Of a DNA stretch of 40,568 bases, positions 35,971 to 40,568 are shown in pieces. Source of the DNA: Planctomycetota bacterium (lineage in GTDB: Bacteria > Planctomycetota > Phycisphaerae > WQYP01); NCBI GenBank assembly GCA_021818445.1, contig JAKAEB010000013.1:1-40568 (forward strand), given 5' to 3'. Both the position numbers and the translations under genes were made by a program. Below the pieces are notes generated by a model. It saw nothing but the letters and a program-made list of their open reading frames with translations, ran no database searches and was not told where the DNA came from. Position 1 is the first letter of the stretch. Each line of letters begins with the position of its first letter.

Positions 35971-37165
35971 TGAGTCCGCCTGCTGGTTGATGATAGTGCG
36001 TATCGAGTCCATATACCGGCACGGCCACGCACTCCCTGAATAATCCCCATGGATTGATCTCACGCCAGCGCCGCTTAATACTCGCCATGGTGTAAGGTGC
36101 CACGCCCAACTGCCAAAACGCGATGTAAATTCGGGGAAGATGATAAATTGAGCTTACGCCAACCACATGCCTGATGTGGTGTGCATGCATCCACGCAACA
36201 GCATGGTAAACCGTGTAGCGCGTATTATCGCCGTAATAATCGACAACCAGAGCCCGATCAGGAATGTGATGTTCCAGACAGTAAATCGCCATGGCCAGCG
36301 GTTCATTCTTCTTCGGATTATCCCGGCCATATTTCGCGCGACCACTGACCATGATATCTTTCACGAGGTGGTGCCGGTAAAGCCAGATGGCTGCCCGCAG
36401 CCGACCCCGCAGCACACAGCCGGCGGTGTCATTGGCCAGCACATGATTTCCCAATACTACCGCCAGCCCGACACGGTGCGACGGCGGGTTGGGAAAAGCG
36501 CTGCGCAAAATGGCCATTACCACCATGGCCAGCAAGATGACGGCCGTAGCCGCCCATCCCAGGCGGCGGTGTCGGCGGCGAATGACCCGCCGGCACAGCG
36601 GCGACCGCCGATAACGCACACTCCACATCCAGAGGCCAATTAATATTCCAACCAGCAAGCACATGGGAATCCAGCAACTGACATCACCCTTGCTCGCGGC
36701 CCAGAGCTGATAATATCGGATCGTATCGGCGGCCAGCATCGCCAGCAGGAGCCACGTCAATATTTCTGCGCCGCACATTGCCAAAAGCATGCAGGAAATC
36801 AGACGGTGGGATGATTTCCAGAGCACCAGCGGGGTGTGGATATCCCAAGGGCGCATCGTCCCCGGATAAACGTTCACCAACCGCGCTGTAATCCAGTAAT
36901 AAAAGGCAAAGAGCCCCCACGCAAATACCGTGGGGTAATGCAGCCAGTGCGGTCCTGGCAAGGTGACCCACCAACCGGCCTGCCCCGTGGTAAAAACGGC
37001 CATTAAAAATATTAAGACCAGAATATCCAGAAGCGGGCCGATGCAACCCGCCATCAATTTGAGCCAGCGATGTTCGGGCGTTTGAGTTTTCGCACGATTG
37101 GCTGATCTCGTTTTGACCGGTGAGGGTGGGCCGCCATCCGTCGCCAATTCAGCGTTATCGGCCAT
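35960..37165 (-). CDS. Multi-pass membrane protein with DUF218 (SanA/YdcF-like) domain
   Basis: Protein of 401 residues with about five hydrophobic segments in its first half (PLLDILVLIFLMAVF, YPTVFAWGLFAFYYW, LISCMLLAMCGAEILTWLLL, WIPMCLLVGILIGLWMW, AATAVILLAMVVMAIL). The C-terminal DUF218 domain starts at VGLAVVLGNHV and includes RGRLRAAIWLYRHHLVKDIM, SGRAKY, EPLAMAIYCLEHHIP, DNTRYTVYHAV and GVSSIYHLPR. Family members such as SanA affect envelope permeability and vancomycin exclusion. The extra N-terminal membrane module is longer than in SanA. Coupled by 11-base overlaps to the PEBP gene upstream and the transpeptidase downstream, which fits an envelope role. Confidence 0.85.
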   Translation of the reverse strand: MADNAELATDGGPPSPVKTRSANRAKTQTPEHRWLKLMAGCIGPLLDILVLIFLMAVFTTGQAGWWVTLPGPHWLHYPTVFAWGLFAFYYWITARLVNVYPGTMRPWDIHTPLVLWKSSHRLISCMLLAMCGAEILTWLLLAMLAADTIRYYQLWAASKGDVSCWIPMCLLVGILIGLWMWSVRYRRSPLCRRVIRRRHRRLGWAATAVILLAMVVMAILRSAFPNPPSHRVGLAVVLGNHVLANDTAGCVLRGRLRAAIWLYRHHLVKDIMVSGRAKYGRDNPKKNEPLAMAIYCLEHHIPDRALVVDYYGDNTRYTVYHAVAWMHAHHIRHVVGVSSIYHLPRIYIAFWQLGVAPYTMASIKRRWREINPWGLFRECVAVPVYGLDTHYHQPAGGLNGH

Positions 37166-37736
37166 AGGTTACCCGCAATCCGGCTTGCGCCAGCACATAT
37201 CCCGCTATGGCGTGCTGCAGGCAACGGAAGCAGTCCGGCGCGTAGGACAGTTTTCGTTTCAGGGCATAAATTTCAATGTGGTAATGATGCGGCTTTCCGG
37301 GCGGTGGTGCCGGGCCGCCGTAACCACGCCCGCCAAAGGAATTTGTGCCCTGCTCGGCACCTTTTAGGCCCGCGATGTGCTTATGCGGAGGTATGTGCGC
37401 CGCCAGCGATCGAACTTGCGGCGGAATATTAAACACCACCCAATGTAAAAACGGCATGGGTCCGGGGGCATCGGGATCAAACATGATAATCAGCAGGGTT
37501 TTGGTGCCCAATGGCGGGCGCGTCCAACTCAGCGGCGGTGAGATATCAGCACCATCGGCCGTATATTGTTTAGGCAGTCGCTGGCCATTTTTAAATGCCG
37601 ATGACTTTATCTCGAAGCTATGCCTGGCACCAGCCCTAACGCCACCGACACGGGCAGAAACCGGCCTTGGCGCTGCGCCACCAATAACCAGGCTGATGAT
37701 GGATATAATTCCCAAGGCCAAAAAGTGCGATTTCAA
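37155..37736 (-). CDS. YbhB/YbcL-family (PEBP/Raf kinase inhibitor-like) protein, exported
   Basis: PEBP-fold protein of 193 residues with an N-terminal signal (FLALGIISIISLVIGGAAPR). Family marks are FKNGQRLPKQYTADGADISP, PLSWTRPPLGTKTLLIIMFD then DPDAPG, FLHWVVFNIPP, and GYGGPAPPPGKPHHYHIEIY. TTG 37734-37736 is chosen: GTGGAG lies 9 bases before it and an upstream ATG-type start (37805) would run into tRNA-Thr. The bacterial family's ligand is unknown. It overlaps the DUF218 gene start by 11 bases and probably heads the operon. Confidence 0.85.
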   Translation of the reverse strand: MKSHFLALGIISIISLVIGGAAPRPVSARVGGVRAGARHSFEIKSSAFKNGQRLPKQYTADGADISPPLSWTRPPLGTKTLLIIMFDPDAPGPMPFLHWVVFNIPPQVRSLAAHIPPHKHIAGLKGAEQGTNSFGGRGYGGPAPPPGKPHHYHIEIYALKRKLSYAPDCFRCLQHAIAGYVLAQAGLRVTYGR

Positions 37737-37780
37737 GCGGTGAACTCCACATACCGTGCGGGACAGCAATGAAATTATCA

Positions 37781-37852
37781 AGCCGATGGTGGGATTCGAA
37801 CCCACAACCTACGGTTTACAAAACCGTTGCTCTGCCATTGAGCTACATCGGC
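37781..37852 (-). tRNA. tRNA-Thr (TGT)
   Basis: Minus strand: acceptor GCCGATG / CATCGGC, D arm AGCTCAATGGCAGAGCA, anticodon stem ACGGT/ACCGT around TTTGTAA with anticodon TGT, T arm GTGGG-TTCGAAT-CCCAC. CCA is not encoded. Confidence 0.94.
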
Positions 37853-38128
37853 GGTGTCGGTTCTGCACCGCGGCGTATTAGCGTAAACGCTGGAATAAAA
37901 CTTTACAACATTTTAATCCCGTGCCCATGGCCGGCCGGGACGCACGCGAGCACGCTCACCATCCCATCACATAAACCGAGTTTTGTTAAGCGAAAATTAT
38001 TTGGTTGCAGGCGCGGCGCAACATTGCACGCCTTATTTTTGCTGTCCGTCCCTAACCTCACGATCGCTTGTGGTCGCCGCGCGGCCGAATTGACTTTTGA
38101 ATTTGGGAATCGCCTTATACCGCTTGTG

Positions 38129-39262
38129 TCAGCAAACTGTGTTTAACGCACCCACAACGCCCGACGCCAGAATCATCAAGATGGCTTGTAGCATTTGCAG
38201 GCGACTGTGGGCAATGTGTGAAGCCGCGGTACGCGAATTTACTTTCAGGATTTTGAAGACCAACTCGAGATGTTTTTGAACCGTCCGCACGCTGATTCCC
38301 AGCCGCCGGGCGATATCTTCGTTGCCTCGGCCATGGGCCACATGCAGAAGAATATCCGCTTGCCGAGGTGTGAGCCCAAGCGATTCCAATGGCTTGGCAG
38401 ACTGCGAAAAACGCGCCTCCGTCATAACCAGCATACGCCCGAGCTTTTCACAATGAATCAGGCGAATTTGAAGCTGGCTCTCAGCAATATTCCTGTAAAA
38501 GACGGGTGCGACCGCGCCAAGACCATGATCGACCGTTGACTGCCGGCGGAGCCAGGCAGCAATTTCTTCCGGCAGCGCGCCGACCGCCCGGGCCGGACCA
38601 GGAAAATATTTGCCCATCCAGAGGCGGGCCTTTTGCGTCCAAAGCTCAACCCGGCTCAGGCCGTTGAGTACGACAACACCATCGGGAAGGTTTTCCAGTA
38701 CGCCAGCCTGCCGGGCCAGGCGATTTTGCAGTCGGGCGGTAAAGCGCGCAGTATCGAAGGCGGCGATAATGTGGGGCCGCAGCGTGTTGAGTACCTTGCG
38801 ATCCCGTTCTGAAAAGTCGCTGTGCCTGCGATTAAATACCAGCGCTGCAATCTGAGGCCGGCGCGACGGCAGGGTCAGACTCATCTGGTATTCGACCCCC
38901 ATGGGGCGATACAGTTCGTGGTACAGGCCCGTATCGTGCAACTCACGCTGCGATATAAAATCGCTGATACGCAAGGCGTCGTCCTGCCCCGTTGCATGAT
39001 GATGCATGATAACCGGGTGCTCGTGCATGAATCGCTCAAGAGAAGCCGCAAGATCGCCAATCCGCCACTCGGCAGGATCAATGAAACCCGCCACCTCGCG
39101 TGTCACGGGATTAACCTCGGTATAGGAGGAAATATCTGAAGACAGCAGTTTTCCAAGCCGCGGAATAATGCTGCGCGCCAGATCCTCGCGACTGCGCGGC
39201 ATGCGCAAATGGCACACGACATCAAGAATGGCGCACAGATCGCTTGATTCAAGCATATCCAT
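38129..39262 (-). CDS. LuxR-type transcriptional regulator
   Basis: DNA-binding regulator of 377 residues. The C-terminal LuxR helix-turn-helix is LTPRQADILLHVAHGRGNED then IARRLGISVRTVQKHLELVF and KILKVNSRTAA. The N-terminal ~180 residues look like a GAF/PAS-type sensor region (YHELYRPMGVEYQMSLTLPS, ISELVFNRR-like IAALVFNRRHSDFSERDR), and a second PAS-like part (ENLPDGVVVLNGLSRVELW) follows. ATG 39260-39262 has GGGAG about 10 bases upstream; the frame to 39319 adds little. The tail after the HTH is unusually long (about 30 residues, LQAILMILASGVVGALNTVC at the end) and hydrophobic. Target genes are unknown; the large divergent secreted-protein gene is the first candidate. Confidence 0.85.
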   Translation of the reverse strand: MDMLESSDLCAILDVVCHLRMPRSREDLARSIIPRLGKLLSSDISSYTEVNPVTREVAGFIDPAEWRIGDLAASLERFMHEHPVIMHHHATGQDDALRISDFISQRELHDTGLYHELYRPMGVEYQMSLTLPSRRPQIAALVFNRRHSDFSERDRKVLNTLRPHIIAAFDTARFTARLQNRLARQAGVLENLPDGVVVLNGLSRVELWTQKARLWMGKYFPGPARAVGALPEEIAAWLRRQSTVDHGLGAVAPVFYRNIAESQLQIRLIHCEKLGRMLVMTEARFSQSAKPLESLGLTPRQADILLHVAHGRGNEDIARRLGISVRTVQKHLELVFKILKVNSRTAASHIAHSRLQMLQAILMILASGVVGALNTVC

Positions 39263-39996
39263 ATCTAAACATCTCCCGCATATGCCCAGTATGCCGCCTC
39301 GGCGCATTGACATTTTCATCAGTTCGGATGGCGCGCTTTTTCGCCATTAACTGCCACAAAAATATTCCCACAATGCTCTGCGTCCACAGACGCAGACTAG
39401 ATATTAACGCCGCAAAACGCGGACTCTGCATATCAGTTATCCTCTGCATCATAATTTTGGCAATACGTAGTTTTGCGTACGCAGTATCATTTCGTCATCG
39501 CGAAATATTTCACTCCGTCGCGCATCCCCCCAGTAGCGCCCCAAGCCCATTTTTGGACGACGGGGCAAGTAGATTTTCTTGCCAAAATGACAATAGCGTC
39601 GGGGTTCCTGCATTTATTGGCCATTCCATATGCAAAAAATCAAATGCGACATATCTGCGCCGCAGTGCCTGATGCATCGCCCGAGTCCGCACCTAATCTG
39701 TTTACTTGCAAAAGGTTATGTATTACCTTCTGCACGGTATGCTGAAACGTGTTGCAGAAAAAATAATGTGTCATGCGAAGATAAAGCAAACTGAAAAAAT
39801 CCATACTGCTTCACACGCTGACACATAAAAACGCCCGCAAATAGAGGCTTTTTGTCGTCGGCGGTACCGCCGCATACGTATTGGTACGTATTGTATCTCA
39901 TTTTTGCGCAGCTAAACTTGGCCCTGTTCACCTGAATTGTTTTCAGGAGCGAGAGTATTACATAAATTGTCATTTGGCACATAGGGAGCAAGGATC
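39263..39996. promoter_or_regulatory. Large divergent regulatory region with repeated motifs
   Basis: No gene seen in 734 bases. Direct repeats TACGTATTG occur at 39875-39883 and 39885-39893, one helical turn apart, with an inverted copy CAATACGTA at 39461-39469. A perfect 14-bp palindrome CGGCGGTACCGCCG lies at 39859-39872 and GCGTACGC near 39475. CCTGAA-TTGTT-TTCAGG (39931-39947) may form a hairpin. These look like binding sites for the LuxR regulator or another factor. Confidence 0.5.
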
Positions 39997-40568
39997 ATGG
40001 GCAGTCGCATTGTCTCGACCGTCGGAAAAAAAACGTTACCGCTATTCCCCCAAAACGCTGCGAAGCAAAAACCAAGTCGCTTCCCCCGCGCGAGCTTAGC
40101 CAGCGCTTGCATCGTGGCGGCTTGGGCGGCTTTGGCACCAAGCCCGAGGGCCAGTGCAGCGACCATATCGTGGACGAATGTTGGTGGCGACAGCCTCTGG
40201 AGTACCGCAACCAACTGGTCTCCAAACGGTACGCCAAGCAGCACTTCCAGCGTCGTCATTGGAAACCCAGCCACCATTGCCACGCCATCGCAGGATAACA
40301 CCTCCACAACCATTGCCAATCTGACCATTGCCGCCGACAGCGGATTGGCTGTCGAATCGGGAATCGCCCTCACCTTGAGTAACGGCGGCTATATCAATAA
40401 CGACGGCACCATCACCATCAACGAGGGCGGAAGCAATGTCAGAACCGGCTTGGGAATCGTCGGCAGTGTTGAACTTGCGGGCACTGGTTCAATCGTCCTG
40501 AACGCCAACGGAAACGCCACGGCAGCTGCGCTTATTTTCGATGCCGGCAGCAGCAATCTTACGCAGGA
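39997..40568 (+). CDS. Secreted beta-repeat (autotransporter/PEP-CTERM-type) protein, partial
   Basis: The frame is open from ATG 39997 to the end of the window (190 codons and continuing). GGGAG and AAGGA lie just upstream. A long basic N-region (MGSRIVSTVGKKTLPLFPQN and beyond) and hydrophobic ASACIVAAWAALAP form an extended signal ending near RASA. The mature part begins ISWTNVGGDSLWSTATNWSP, a pattern typical of Planctomycetota autotransporter-like repeat proteins, then TIANLTIAADSGLAVESGIA, LTLSNGGYINNDGTITIN and GTGSIVLN, which alternate short beta strands as in a right-handed beta-helix. It is likely a large adhesin or surface protein; a C-terminal sorting signal would lie beyond the window. 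Confidence 0.82.
   Translation, partial: MGSRIVSTVGKKTLPLFPQNAAKQKPSRFPRASLASACIVAAWAALAPSPRASAATISWTNVGGDSLWSTATNWSPNGTPSSTSSVVIGNPATIATPSQDNTSTTIANLTIAADSGLAVESGIALTLSNGGYINNDGTITINEGGSNVRTGLGIVGSVELAGTGSIVLNANGNATAAALIFDAGSSNLTQ

Noticed and set aside
1-40568. CRISPR arrays, prophage genes or rRNA
   Set aside because: No regularly spaced repeats, capsid/terminase/integrase genes or rRNA-like sequence were seen by reading.

Overview
The window looks like a chromosomal piece of a Gram-negative bacterium of moderate GC. It is most likely from the Planctomycetota (Phycisphaerae-like), because a secreted protein carries a PEP-CTERM tail (VPEPGALGLL, hydrophobic stretch, RRRR), a long secreted beta-repeat protein begins at the right edge, and carbohydrate genes include several Gfo/Idh/MocA oxidoreductases and a Tat-exported GH92 enzyme. 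This assignment is an inference; no rRNA is present. TAG, TAA and TGA are all used as ordinary stops.

Layout. 1-480: window edge with an unidentified open frame. 481-6676: tRNA-Cys and gltBD (glutamate synthase), with gltB best started at a TTG. 6937-16953: a sugar island. Two Gfo/Idh/MocA oxidoreductases lie on the minus strand. Around and after them are a FucU/RbsD mutarotase, a COG3618 sugar lactonase, an aldo/keto reductase strongly resembling plant L-galactose dehydrogenase, a zinc dehydrogenase resembling E. coli LgoD (L-galactonate 5-dehydrogenase), a UxaE-type tagaturonate epimerase and a Tat-exported GH92 alpha-mannosidase. Together they predict L-galactose -> L-galactonolactone -> L-galactonate -> D-tagaturonate -> D-fructuronate.

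17274-23554: a rearranged accessory segment. A 194-bp stretch holding the start of an SDR gene occurs twice, about 3.7 kb apart, and brackets a QorB-like reductase, an NAD-epimerase-like gene, an IS5-type transposase relic, an HSL-family esterase and an SMP-30 fragment. A 93-bp piece of the SPOR lipoprotein gene (22769-23554) also lies just left of the first copy. The full SDR copy has one in-frame TAG.

23857-28918: housekeeping genes rpsP-trmD-rplS (no rimM between), a PEP-CTERM glutamic peptidase, then yidD-rnpA and glyA. 29158-32991: tRNA-Pro, a truncated four-helix-bundle gene, a HigBA-like toxin-antitoxin pair whose toxin has an amber codon at an expected Trp position, and a UvrD-type helicase fused to a Fe-S nuclease domain. 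33801-37736: a DUF1444 gene and an overlapping trio (PEBP-like protein, DUF218 membrane protein, L,D-transpeptidase). 37781-40568: tRNA-Thr, a LuxR-type regulator and, after a 734-bp intergenic region with repeated TACGTATTG motifs, the start of a large secreted beta-repeat protein that runs off the window.

The most attractive biology is the L-galactose to fructuronate pathway. The most curious genome dynamics are the 194-bp repeat-flanked insert and the amber-interrupted toxin that keeps an apparently intact promoter, operator and antitoxin.
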